Notes under the pieces: model-generated | The model's input: only the letters and a program-made list of their open reading frames with translations | Told to the model about the DNA's origin: nothing | The model's database searches: none | Shown here: positions 18,289-27,500 of the stretch, one piece after another | Layout: every line of letters begins with the position of its first letter | Numbering within the stretch: position 1 is the first letter of the stretch | Origin: Ohtaekwangia sp. | GTDB lineage: Bacteria; Bacteroidota; Bacteroidia; Cytophagales; Cyclobacteriaceae | Direction of reading: 5' to 3' | Length of the DNA: 64,000 nucleotides | NCBI GenBank assembly: GCA_021155195.1 | Contig: JAJNPV010000030.1 | Span: forward strand, 62,001-126,000 | Translations under genes and position numbers: made by a program

Positions 18289-18648
18289 TTACCGAGTCCT
18301 ATCGAATAGCGATTGGCTCCAGCGCACTTTTCCTTTTCGGATATGGAAATGGCTTTTACAGCCAACCGTTCTCCAGATAGAAGGACAAATGCTTATCCGT
18401 CTCCATCTGGTTGAAAACCTCCAACGCGGGCTGGCCTTTTTTAAAGTGTTGAGATTAATTGTCTGGCCACAGCCGCATGGGCATGCAAAAGTTATCATCC
18501 AATAGTTAGGTTTCTCACCCACGATATAGATAATCCCATCGGAAACTTCTTCAGGCACATCGTTACAGAATTTGTATCTATAAAAAGTCCGATCCTTGTG
18601 ACGGATTTCAGATAAGATATGGCCTATATAATTAAACACGTTTTTCAT
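18289..18648 (-). CDS. DUF6527 protein of the ubiquitin-like operon
   Basis: I place the start at ATG 18646-18648 (MKNVFNYIGHIL), 17 bp inside the end of the upstream E1 gene. The frame is open further but uses E1 codons. The 119-residue protein has a treble-clef-like metal site CPCGCG near residue 55. The C-terminal signature SIWRTVGCKSHFHIRKGKVRW is split here into SIWRTVGC and SHFHIRKGKVRW. Both are diagnostic of DUF6527. This family is regularly encoded with multiubiquitin, E2 and E1-JAB genes and may process or recognise the ubiquitin-like protein. Its biochemical activity cannot be read from the sequence. Confidence 0.82.
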   Translation of the reverse strand: MKNVFNYIGHILSEIRHKDRTFYRYKFCNDVPEEVSDGIIYIVGEKPNYWMITFACPCGCGQTINLNTLKKASPRWRFSTRWRRISICPSIWRTVGCKSHFHIRKGKVRWSQSLFDRTR

Positions 18649-20059
18649 TTTCAAAACCCGATAGTTCCACCAAGTCCAAGAATATTTTTCTATCGCCATA
18701 TCCGACTTTGGATTTAAGAAATGCATCTTCTTTTAATCTGTCTTCAGACAGATGAATGAAACAGCCTTCAGTTATGTCAATTGTTGTTTGAGCGAATTCT
18801 TTAGGGTGATCAACTTTGTAAGGATGAATTCGGTTAAGAAACTCATTGACCGCATAGCTTGCTATCATCATATTAACACTGATAACGGCAGGCCTATTAA
18901 CATTGAGATTCTTGATGTAGGAGTTCTTGACCAAATCTGGAAATTGGTCAGGATACATTCTGTATAAACCGGCTGCTTTCAAGTCTTCTGAATCATATAA
19001 CCCTCTCGACATTAATGAGGACTTTCCCGGCTGGATGTAGTTTACTGTTCCCACAATCTTCGAAATACCGCCCATCCCATCGGCTTCGAGTTTAATTCCT
19101 AAATCAAAATATGGTATAAGATAGTAGGTAGAAATTCGATTGATTAAATCTCTGCCATCAACAGAGTCGACACAACCAAACAGAATGTCACACTCAGCCA
19201 GCTTTTTCAGACATACAATATCATCGTAGATATTTTTTGAGAAAGGTTCTACCCGCGTTCCTAGGTCAAAACCGGTAATTACTTCAGTTAAAACATCAAC
19301 TTTATACCGTTGTTGTTTTGCATCCGACCGCTTTGTATTTAAAATCCTGTTCAGATTCTTTAGCTCAACTTTATCCGGATCAACCAGAACCAATTCACCA
19401 ACGCCAAGCCGAACCAATTGTTCAACAACGGGGCTTCCGGTACCTGAACACCCCACAACTCCGATTCTCAATTTCTTTAATAGGTTAAATGTTCCTTCAC
19501 CAAAAGCCTGAACTGTTCTTTTGCCGATCTCCAACTCAGCGGATTCATTGCCTGAGTAACGCCAGATTTTTATAGCATCACCCGCGATACATACTTTGGC
19601 AAATGCATCTGTTTCTAAGCCAGGGTAAAATACTCTGCCTAAAATCCTTCCATCAGGAAGCATAATTGAACTGGCATGAGGAAAGTCTGTATCGAACCAC
19701 CCAAAAATGGATGAAAAGAGTCGGTTGTCAGAATCATCATCGAGCGATGAAAATTGTTCGTAGCCTCCTGGATGACTATGAATTTTCAGTACAGCATAAT
19801 TATATTTTATGGCCTTCTCTAACAATGAGGTTAACCGTTCGGTTTTCCACAACACATAATCCGGTGTTCGATGGCATTCCTCATAAGGGATGAAAATCAC
19901 TTCGTTTACAACGAGTTTATGAACCTCATCATTTATAAGGCGGCCACATAAAGCAACTGCAACTGCTTCCAAGCCGTCACCGGGATACAAATGACCCCTG
20001 ATTTGTTCATAATGAAAACCTGAAATGTTAAGCTGGTACTGCATTGGGCTTTTTCTCAA
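18632..20059 (-). CDS. JAB deubiquitinase-E1 activating enzyme fusion
   Basis: A 475-residue fusion. The N-terminal JAB/JAMM metalloprotease has Glu31, His94, His96 and Asp107 (IHSHPGG then SSLDDD). From about residue 195 an E1/ThiF adenylation domain has the nucleotide motif GVVGCSGTGSP (200-210), LVDPDKVE and NLNR. The JAB half should cleave ubiquitin-like conjugates; the E1 half should adenylate the Ubl C-terminus. Oddly, the segment where E1 enzymes often carry cysteine reads PGKSSLMSRG. No cysteine occurs between about residues 297 and 425. The start may be Met1 or Met6; Met1 overlaps the Ubl-E2 gene by 32 bp. Confidence 0.9.
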   Translation of the reverse strand: MRKSPMQYQLNISGFHYEQIRGHLYPGDGLEAVAVALCGRLINDEVHKLVVNEVIFIPYEECHRTPDYVLWKTERLTSLLEKAIKYNYAVLKIHSHPGGYEQFSSLDDDSDNRLFSSIFGWFDTDFPHASSIMLPDGRILGRVFYPGLETDAFAKVCIAGDAIKIWRYSGNESAELEIGKRTVQAFGEGTFNLLKKLRIGVVGCSGTGSPVVEQLVRLGVGELVLVDPDKVELKNLNRILNTKRSDAKQQRYKVDVLTEVITGFDLGTRVEPFSKNIYDDIVCLKKLAECDILFGCVDSVDGRDLINRISTYYLIPYFDLGIKLEADGMGGISKIVGTVNYIQPGKSSLMSRGLYDSEDLKAAGLYRMYPDQFPDLVKNSYIKNLNVNRPAVISVNMMIASYAVNEFLNRIHPYKVDHPKEFAQTTIDITEGCFIHLSEDRLKEDAFLKSKVGYGDRKIFLDLVELSGFENEKRV

Positions 20060-20747
20060 ATTCCTGTCTGAACCAATAACTTACCAAACTCATGTGCGTA
20101 CCAAAATTATCGACTCCCTCTCGCCATGGATTTTGGCCGGTACGATGGCGTGACCAACGCTGAAATTGTTTTCCATCAATTTGCTGAATGGATGTCGCAC
20201 CTATTTGCTTTCCATCTTTCCTTGATAGGGCTGGCAGGAAATAGGCCATGTCCAATTGAGTTCTTGGGTAACCAGGCTCGACCTTTATTGCCACAGTCAC
20301 CCTGTCCACATTATAACCGGGGCAGACTGGGTAATCATATATGACAACCCATTGGCCTGTAGATTCAGAAAGGGTCTCCCACTGGAGACCCAAACTCTTA
20401 AGAAATTCAATATCCTCATCCAAAAGTGCAAATTGCCTTCGCTGCTCTTGACCTTCAGTCTGATCAAGTGGAAGCGTCATGAATTTCTCGATGCCCGGCT
20501 TTGTAAAACAGACCTGTTCATCCAAACTTATTGGTTCCACTTTTCCTCCTCTCAATTTCAAGTTGAGCTGATATTTTTCAGGTGGAGTCTTCTTAGCCAA
20601 GACGAGTAACTCCCGACCGGTCATGCACTCATTGTCCACCACATAAAAATCCCGGTCGATTTTGATGCGGTACTTCTTTTCTTTCGGCACTGGTCTGCCT
20701 TCCCATGAGAAAGCTTCCAGATCGATAATTTCGGTTTCTTGCGACAT
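20028..20747 (-). CDS. Ubiquitin-like (multiubiquitin)-E2 fusion protein
   Basis: A 239-residue first gene of the operon. Residues about 24-92 form a beta-grasp domain of the multiubiquitin type, ending near LPLDQTEG (Gly99). Residues about 105-239 form a Prok-E2_E fold with GYNVDRV, GYPRTQLDMAYF and QRWSRHR motifs. The only cysteine of the E2 part is Cys142 (PVCPGYN), early in the fold and not at the usual catalytic position. The Ubl carries no free C-terminal glycine unless it is cut, for example after Gly99. Part of a Bub-like bacterial ubiquitination operon with the JAB-E1 and DUF6527 genes. Confidence 0.87.
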   Translation of the reverse strand: MSQETEIIDLEAFSWEGRPVPKEKKYRIKIDRDFYVVDNECMTGRELLVLAKKTPPEKYQLNLKLRGGKVEPISLDEQVCFTKPGIEKFMTLPLDQTEGQEQRRQFALLDEDIEFLKSLGLQWETLSESTGQWVVIYDYPVCPGYNVDRVTVAIKVEPGYPRTQLDMAYFLPALSRKDGKQIGATSIQQIDGKQFQRWSRHRTGQNPWREGVDNFGTHMSLVSYWFRQEFEKKPNAVPA

Positions 20748-20779
20748 ATTATTATCTTTTGGTTTGCCCTTAAATGCTT

Positions 20780-20809
20780 AAGCGTGACGCGCTAGACTAT
20801 GTCACGCTT
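20780..20809. promoter_or_regulatory. Perfect 9-bp inverted repeat in the divergent promoter region
   Basis: AAGCGTGAC at 20780-20788 and GTCACGCTT at 20801-20809 are separated by 12 bases. The site lies about midway in the 105-bp gap between the Ubl-E2 start (20747) and the sigma-factor start (20853). Spacing suits a dimeric regulator covering both promoters, or a hairpin in one leader. Confidence 0.65.
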
Positions 20810-20852
20810 TGGTATTAGTTATCAATAAATATCACATATCATCGAGGCTTAA

Positions 20853-21656
20853 ATGGAAGTACCGGAAGAGCAGAGACTAAGTAATGGTGAGGGGCCACTG
20901 ATTTCTTTGGTCCGATCCCTTATTAATTGTACTGAGGACCGGGAAGCGCAGCGGCTTCAAACAGCGTTTTATGATTGTCTTGCTCCAAAGTTCTTTGATA
21001 GGTTAAAAAAAGCAGCCTCCTTATTATATAGCGGTATTACGGATTGGGAGGCTAGAACGGAAGAGGTCTTTAACGATACATTTCGAATCGCCTTTGAAAA
21101 ATTTAAGACTTTTAAAGTTGGAGAAAATTGGGATGATGAGGAATGTCGAAAAGTGACTCTTAACTGGATGTCTGAAATAGCAAACAATCTTCTCCTTAAG
21201 TTGGCTCGCTCTGACAAAAAAAATAAGAAACACTTTAACCGTTATCTTGCATCTCGAATGTATGACGACCAGTCTGGGGATGATCTCACGAGAAATAGTT
21301 ACAAACCGACTTATGATAAGGTTAAATTCGACAAGTTTTGGAAATCACTGAATCCAATGGCAAAAGATATTTTGTTCGTCTGTTTGGAAAATGGGACGCT
21401 CAATGAAGAGGTCGGTGATTATATTTCAGAAAAGGAAATTGAGGTGCTTAAACTGAAAAATGATATAGGTACATGCGCGGCCCCAAAAGAAGTAAAAAAA
21501 TATTTGAAGCAACCAAATAAAGAACAACGCAATACGGACCATTTGCCTCACGAGGCATTGGAGGCTTTAAAAGCAAAACATAAACATGTAACCTCTGCGG
21601 CTATTCGGAAAGCTAAACAGAGAGCTCTTGAAGGCTTGAGAAACTGTAAAATTTAA
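20853..21656 (+). CDS. ECF-like sigma factor heading the caspase operon
   Basis: A 267-residue protein resembling ECF sigma factors. The region-2 core reads EEVFNDTFRIAFEKFKTF, then LNWMSEIANNLLLKLAR. The region-4 helix-turn-helix sits at the C-terminus (TSAAIRKAKQRALEGLR). The linker between them, about 110 residues, is longer than in simple ECF factors. No anti-sigma factor is adjacent. It is the first gene of a plus-strand operon, 3 bp before the Panacea-like gene. It probably directs this operon or the divergent ubiquitin-like operon. Confidence 0.75.
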   Translation: MEVPEEQRLSNGEGPLISLVRSLINCTEDREAQRLQTAFYDCLAPKFFDRLKKAASLLYSGITDWEARTEEVFNDTFRIAFEKFKTFKVGENWDDEECRKVTLNWMSEIANNLLLKLARSDKKNKKHFNRYLASRMYDDQSGDDLTRNSYKPTYDKVKFDKFWKSLNPMAKDILFVCLENGTLNEEVGDYISEKEIEVLKLKNDIGTCAAPKEVKKYLKQPNKEQRNTDHLPHEALEALKAKHKHVTSAAIRKAKQRALEGLRNCKI

Positions 21657-21659
21657 AGC

Positions 21660-22511
21660 ATGGCTAAAGCAAAAGGCAAACCTAACAAAGAGGATTTGAC
21701 CATTAATAAAAAGGATCTTCAGGCGGATATGAGGAGATTCGGATATCTGTTGCCTACAAATGATGAAGAGCTTGAAGAGTTTGAGAAAATCTTTGGCAAA
21801 ACACAGGTGATGTTCCCTCAGCACCTGAAAAGACCTGCATTTCTGAACGAGAATGTGCAAAGCAAAGATCAACCCAATGAATTGCATGTAAAGAAGAAAA
21901 CTCAATTGGCTAGTTCGGAGGCTTCTAAAAAATTCACTGCAAAACCAACGAAGAAAAACGACTATTTTAAAAAGCTGGTGCTCGCTGCTAAGATAGCTTA
22001 CCAATTGTATGAGGAGCCAACTTTTGGGCATGTTAAATTTGTTAAGCTGCTGTATCTGTGCAATCAAGTCTGTAAAATAAGACTTACGGTAAACTTTGGT
22101 AAATATGCTGCCGGCCCTTTAGATGGAAAGTTAATCCGGGTGATAGATTCTGAATTTAGAAAAAAGATGTGGTTCACAGTAACACAATCGGATTATGGTT
22201 ATCGCTATGAACCGGATGAGAACATCGAGGACTACAAAATATATTATTCTCGATATTATAAAAACCAACTACACCAAATCGATAGCTTAATAGAACTATT
22301 TAGAGATAAAAGATCTGACTTTTGCGAAATAGTTGCGACTGTTTATTATCTATGGAGCGAATTTATGGTAAAGCACAAACTTGTAAACGAGGCATCCCTT
22401 ATTAAGGGATTTTATGATTGGGACGAAAGAAAAAAGCGATTCAAAGAAGCTGAGATAAGAAGTGCGATCGACTGGATGAATGAAAATGAAATAGTACCAG
22501 CATTAACTTAG
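21660..22511 (+). CDS. Panacea-like (SocA/DUF4065-related) protein
   Basis: A 283-residue protein. The first 95 residues are polar and Lys-rich, possibly disordered. Residues about 100-210 resemble the Panacea/SocA family: LAAKIAYQLYEEPTFGHVK, FVKLLYLCNQV, AAGPLDGKL. Such domains neutralise diverse toxins or act as adaptors. The C-terminal 70 residues are helical. It lies 3 bp after the sigma factor and 10 bp before a small membrane protein. It could be the antitoxin or adaptor that holds the caspase or the membrane protein inactive. Confidence 0.65.
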   Translation: MAKAKGKPNKEDLTINKKDLQADMRRFGYLLPTNDEELEEFEKIFGKTQVMFPQHLKRPAFLNENVQSKDQPNELHVKKKTQLASSEASKKFTAKPTKKNDYFKKLVLAAKIAYQLYEEPTFGHVKFVKLLYLCNQVCKIRLTVNFGKYAAGPLDGKLIRVIDSEFRKKMWFTVTQSDYGYRYEPDENIEDYKIYYSRYYKNQLHQIDSLIELFRDKRSDFCEIVATVYYLWSEFMVKHKLVNEASLIKGFYDWDERKKRFKEAEIRSAIDWMNENEIVPALT

Positions 22512-22521
22512 TATTGTAACT

Positions 22522-22758
22522 ATGAAGAAATCTACATACAGAATTGTGAAGTCCATTGGGATCGTTTTATTCTTTATACTCTTCGGAGTGTTTGTATTTC
22601 TTTTGATTAAGCCCCAGAAAAGCGAAACAAATCAAGTTACGTTCTCAACAGAAGTCGATTCAGAAGATTTGGAAATCATTACTGGAACTGCGTCAGAAAA
22701 CAAACGTATTGGATTTGATTATCTACAAAGCACTGAAGAGGTAAATCAAGATGTTTAG
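22522..22758 (+). CDS. Small single-pass membrane protein
   Basis: A 78-residue protein with one strong membrane helix at residues 9-29 (IGIVLFFILFGVFVFLLI) and an acidic soluble tail of about 45 residues. No known family. It lies between the Panacea-like and caspase genes with gaps of 10 and 21 bp. The tail could be a caspase substrate or interaction segment, or the protein could be a membrane effector; neither is shown. Confidence 0.6.
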   Translation: MKKSTYRIVKSIGIVLFFILFGVFVFLLIKPQKSETNQVTFSTEVDSEDLEIITGTASENKRIGFDYLQSTEEVNQDV

Positions 22759-22779
22759 AGTAAAGCACGGATTATTGAT

Positions 22780-23610
22780 ATGCAAAATTTCACCACGATA
22801 ACACGAAAGGCCATTATTATTGCGAGCCCTGGCAATCCAGGAAACTTTTTACGTGGCGTAAAAAGAGACATTGAAAATATGAGCAGGTTTCTCCAGTCTA
22901 ATAAAGGTGGAGCATGGCAGAGAGAAGACATTCTTATTCTTGATAACCCGAATCTCGCTCAAGTAAGTTTGGTATTGAGGTCGGTGTCGGCTGACTACTT
23001 ATTTGTTTATTTCAGTGGCCATGGTTACACAGATTTGCGGAGAGGGTCAAGAATGCTTGCTCTCCGTGATTACAATATTCCAGATTTGCATCTCTTGAAT
23101 AGCAGCCCACGGCAACTTGTAGTTGTTGACGCTTGTCGAAGTTATTCGGCCCCCGGTCTGTCTGGACTACCAGCATTTGAAGATCACATAGATCATTTTG
23201 AAGGATCTCCTGCTTATGAATTGTTCAACGAGTACATTGCCTGTTCGCCCGAAGGCAAATTAATCGTTCACTCAACTCAACCAGGCAAAGTCTCAATTGA
23301 TAGTCCATCTGGCGGCTATTTTACGCAAGCTCTTCTCCATGTTGCGACCAGAATGAAGACTGAAGAAGATTATTTACCGTGTTCGATTGATAGAGTATTA
23401 ACACATGTACCCGGAGTGCTACGGAAGAATAGGAATTCTCAGACCCCAAGTATAGTTCACGAAGAAGGAAATCTCACGGTACCTTTTGCACTAGGTTCGA
23501 CTCAACCTTTGCATAAAGGAAAGCAAAAGACTGGCAACGGAGAATTAGCTGGAGCATTATTTTTGACCCTTTTTATGGTGGGTGTAGCGGTAGCAGTGAC
23601 ATCAAACTAA
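22780..23610 (+). CDS. Caspase-like protease with C-terminal membrane anchor
   Basis: A 276-residue caspase-family (peptidase C14-like) protein. The catalytic dyad is visible as His81 in FSGHGYTD and Cys119 in VVDACRS, with the usual hydrophobic beta strands before each (YLFVYFSGHG, RQLVVVDACR). Residues about 250-273 form a membrane helix near the C-terminus (GALFLTLFMVGVAVAV), giving a tail-anchored enzyme with the protease in the cytosol. It is the last gene of the sigma, Panacea-like, membrane protein, caspase operon. Caspase-like proteases commonly execute abortive infection. Its N-terminus has no pro-domain, so control probably comes from a partner. Confidence 0.85.
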   Translation: MQNFTTITRKAIIIASPGNPGNFLRGVKRDIENMSRFLQSNKGGAWQREDILILDNPNLAQVSLVLRSVSADYLFVYFSGHGYTDLRRGSRMLALRDYNIPDLHLLNSSPRQLVVVDACRSYSAPGLSGLPAFEDHIDHFEGSPAYELFNEYIACSPEGKLIVHSTQPGKVSIDSPSGGYFTQALLHVATRMKTEEDYLPCSIDRVLTHVPGVLRKNRNSQTPSIVHEEGNLTVPFALGSTQPLHKGKQKTGNGELAGALFLTLFMVGVAVAVTSN

Positions 23611-23633
23611 ATGGTTCTTTGTCAGACCACCAA

Positions 23634-24014
23634 TCACCGTTTCGGCCTAAACAAATACCTTACGACAACCAGAAAAAATGCGGCCACGTTGGCAGTGGTG
23701 GTTGTAATTAAAGTGATTAATACTGTATCGGACAGTTTAAAATAGAAAGGAGCCCCCGGCAAAGACTGCAATCCTTGAAAAATGATGATTAGTAAAATTA
23801 CAACTAACCATACCAACACAAGCCAATATAATTTCGAAGCATAACTTTTCCGCTCGTCACGGTCTTGCTTTAAATCTTTCAGTTCCTCATTCAGTTTTCT
23901 AAGTTCATTGTTTTGCAGTTCATCGAATGAGAAAGAGTCAGGCGCATGAGTTCCCTTTTTTAGAATATTCTTTAGCTGATTCCCCAACGTATCAATCTCG
24001 GTTAAAAGGCTCAT
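23634..24014 (-). CDS. Membrane protein, candidate toxin paired with Panacea antitoxin
   Basis: A 126-residue protein with a coiled-coil-like N-terminal half (residues 1-65, LRKLNEELKDLKQDRDERK). Two membrane helices follow (about 66-86 and 98-120), then a basic FRPKR end. The start overlaps the Panacea gene stop by 4 bp (ATGA). Membrane-acting toxins are a known class of Panacea partners, so a membrane-disrupting toxin is plausible. An inner-membrane structural protein is also possible. Confidence 0.65.
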   Translation of the reverse strand: MSLLTEIDTLGNQLKNILKKGTHAPDSFSFDELQNNELRKLNEELKDLKQDRDERKSYASKLYWLVLVWLVVILLIIIFQGLQSLPGAPFYFKLSDTVLITLITTTTANVAAFFLVVVRYLFRPKR

Positions 24015-24529
24015 GGCTCTGAGGTTTTACTTCGCTGATCCGAAAAATGTTCTTTGATCAATTGATCATCAATATCCATATTGGCTGGTATCCGGTGATC
24101 GAATTCCTTTGCGATTTTTGCCCACGGGGTTCCTTCCTCGTGTGTCATGTTGGAAAGCTGAATTCCTGTGAATGGTGAATACAAATTCCAGATACGATTC
24201 AGGTATTCTTGTAACTCCGTGTTAGCATCATCTGCTATTGTTGAATTGTCAAATTGAGAGACCTCAATAGATTTTGTGATTGGGAGATTACCAGAATATT
24301 TCAGGCTATGGTAAAGAGAGGGAATAACCGGACCGAAACGCCAGGCTTCTATGGTTTCATTGAGTAGTGGCTTCCCGGTTATCGCCAGGAACCAACCATG
24401 CGCGAAGTAAACCAATTTTTGAACTTTCATCTGGTCCACCGGTTTGCCTTCCAGTTTCCCTTTTTCGATAAAGAAATTTGCTATGGCTGTGGCCGTATAC
24501 ATAGTGTCGAAGGTTAGTGTCTTTGTCAT
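24011..24529 (-). CDS. Panacea/SocA-domain antitoxin
   Basis: This 172-residue protein has the full Panacea (DUF4065, GepA/SocA) pattern: TATAIANFFIEKGK, MKVQKLVYFAHGW, EAWRFGPVIPSLYHSLK and an N-terminal to central helical core. In known toxin-antitoxin pairs this domain neutralises the adjacent toxin by direct contact. It is translationally coupled to the downstream membrane protein, and its start overlaps the stop of the methylase-helicase gene by 4 bp. The pair is therefore expressed from the ICE accessory operon. Confidence 0.85.
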   Translation of the reverse strand: MTKTLTFDTMYTATAIANFFIEKGKLEGKPVDQMKVQKLVYFAHGWFLAITGKPLLNETIEAWRFGPVIPSLYHSLKYSGNLPITKSIEVSQFDNSTIADDANTELQEYLNRIWNLYSPFTGIQLSNMTHEEGTPWAKIAKEFDHRIPANMDIDDQLIKEHFSDQRSKTSEP

Positions 24530-27500
24530 ATTCGAATTTTTCGTTTGTTACGTTTCTTTTGCGTTTCATACTCCGATGCAGAATCTTCCACATTGGAAAG
24601 CTGCAATTCATCTTTTGCGGAAAATGCTTTCTCCAATCTCGTAGTGAGCTGGTCAATCTGGTGTTTCAAATCCTGAATGAGTGATTTCTCCTTGAAGTCG
24701 AGCGTCAGTTCGTGCTTGTAGGTATCGATCTTTTTTTGAAAAGTTTGAATAGATTCTTTCGTGTTGTCGATCACTTTGGGAATTCGTTTGATGGAGTCGG
24801 TCATGTAACGGCCTGCGAGGGCAGGATTCTCATTCAGCTTTCCATCAGCATAATTGTAGATCATCCCGGACGGTCCAGCAACAAAGACCTTCGTTTGAAC
24901 CGGGTTGTAAAAAAGTTTGAAATCCAACAGCCGGGCTATTTCGGTTTCGCTCGCAACGCCTTTTTGTCTTAGCCGTGTAATAGTTTCATGCAATTGCTCA
25001 CCGGCCTCTTTTTTATCTTCAATTGCTTTGCCACCAATTACTACTGGTGCCTTTTCAATATCGATGGATTGAACCGGTTTCCAGTCGGATTCCAATTTCA
25101 CCAATGCAGACTCTTTTTGTTTCATGTCGCGGGTGTTCATATCGATGTAGAACGAAGCTTCCGATTTTCGTTTTAGAAAGACCTGGTAGCTGCGTTCGAG
25201 GTCGTACAGTTTCTTTTCCAGTTTCACCTTCTCCAGCAGATCAGTATTGCCACTGAGAAGGGCAACGTATTCTCCGAAGTTCATACCACCCTCCTGATCG
25301 AGCGCACCTTCATCGATCTTACGCTGGTCAATGGAACTGTTCTTAATCTGGCTGATAAATTTCTGTTTGTTCGAAAGAATATTGAACTGGTAGGCATCTA
25401 GTGTGCGGTTGACAGCATAGACATAGTTCCGAACCGTATTTTCCCGGAACTCCTTCGCTGTCGTGTTGCCCTGCCTGCCACCACGGCCAATGCGTTGTTC
25501 AAAATCACTCGGTCGCCAGGGTATGTCGAGGTGGTGCATGGCGATCACCCTTTCCTGTACGTTGACGCCTGTGCCAAGCTTTTTTGTACTGCCGATCAGC
25601 ACCCGTACATTGCCGTTGTTGACATCTTTGAACAACTTTTCCTTTTTGGTTTTGGAGTCGTGATCGTGAATGAACTGAATATCCTCCGGCCGTAGGCCGT
25701 GCTGTTCCACCAGTACGCGTTTGATCTCAGCATACAAGTTAAAACCGCTCCCATCGGGTGTGCCGATGTCGCTAAAAATGAGTTGTGTTCCCTTGTAACG
25801 TTCGCTGTCCCTGTATTCTGAGGCAACTGTTTCACACATCTTTGCCATTTTTCCATCCGGCTCGAAAGTATATTTGAGCGAGTTGATCAGGCGCATGTCA
25901 ATACTCATCTTGCGGGCGAGGTTGGTGGCAATGAGCATGAACGCATTCTTTTCATTTTCACCGAATACAAGGTCAACGTAGGCGGGATTTTTTGTCTTGG
26001 TAAAATTGATAAGCTTTTGTGTGTACTCTTGCTGGTCTTCAGTGGGATCAATATTAACCACGATATTTTCAACACGTGGCTTTTCGATCTTCAGATTACC
26101 ATCGGTTATGACGTGTGTGATTTCTGCATAGAACCGCGCCAACTCCGGAACTTTAATGAATTCCCGGTAACGCTCCTTCAACTTTAATTCGTTCGTCACG
26201 GTGAATTCATAAGTGGAACTTTTTCTGGCATACATCTTCGCCCACGCATCGAAGGAGTTGATGTGCAGTTCATTCAGTTTATCGGGTCGTAAATATTTGA
26301 AGAGTAGATACAATTCAACAAGGCTGTTGCTGATCGTAGTACCTGACAAGAACGTTGCACCTTTGTCTCCGGCTTTTTTCTCCTGAATGGTACGGATGGC
26401 AAGTTCAAGATTAAGTGCCCGTTGGCTACCGGTAGGATCGCCTAACCCTGCAACTTGCTGATGGCGAGTAGTAAAATGAAGATTCTTGAACGCCTGGCTC
26501 TCATCAACAAAAATGTGGTCGAACCCCATCTTCTCGAAGTCCAGTATATTCTCGTCCCGCCTGATCGCTGCATTGGCGATCTCAAGCCTTACTTTCAAAT
26601 TTTGCTTTCGTCCTTCAAGTCCTTTCAATACTCGTTTCGACAATGAACGATCTTCCGATACTGCTTTCAGATCATCTTCAAGGTTTTTCAGTTCCTGTTC
26701 CAGTATTTCTTTCTTCACACGTGTTGACTGGGGGATTGCCTGGAACATATCGTGGGTCATGATCACAGCATCCCAGTCGTTAGAAGCAATGCTGGCGAAA
26801 ATCCGCTGCCGGTTCTGCTTTGTGAAATCCTTCTGCGGATCAGGGGCCAATACTTTCGCGGAAGGATATGCTTTGAGAAAATCTTTGGCTACATCGGCCA
26901 CGTTGGATTTCATGCAAATGATCAGCGGCTTCTGTACAATACCGAGCCTGCGCATTTCCATCGCAGCGGCCACCATGACCAGTGTCTTTCCGGCTCCAAC
27001 TTTATGGTCAACGATACCGCCATCTTGTTGTAGCAACATCCAGATGGCATCTTTCTGATGCGCGCGTAGCGCAAAGTGTTTCAGTCCGGTGAGTTGGAGA
27101 TGTGAGCCGTCATAGTTACGCCTTACTGCGTTATTGATGTTCCGGTTGTACAGCTCTTCAATTCGCCCAGCGATGTCCTGTCGAGTACTTAGAAAATTCT
27201 CAAACTCATCCTTCACCTCTTTGATTTTCATTTCCACGTTCTTCATGCCATCCAGGTCGGGTTTGTATTGCGGAGGATTGGTTCCGTCAATCCTGATCTG
27301 CAGGTAAGGCTGGGTATCGGCCATGGCGTACTCCATAATCTTGCTGCCGGAGATCCTGCCGTTATGGGTGGTGGCTGCGTATGTGATGCTCTCTTCGTTG
27401 CTGTACCTTGATACATTCACAAAATATTGATCGGCTGATTCCAAATATTTGAGTTGCGTTTTCTCTTTGAACAAGTGTTCAGCAAAGCTTTCATAGATGT

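Noticed and set aside
18289..18648. Suspected frameshift in the DUF6527 gene
   Set aside because: The frame reaches the conserved SIWR and SHF motifs without interruption, so only a divergent middle segment is seen.
18289..20747. CBASS type II operon
   Set aside because: E1, E2 and JAB functions recall Cap2/Cap3 but no CD-NTase or effector of that type is encoded nearby; the Ubl and DUF6527 genes indicate a Bub-like operon.
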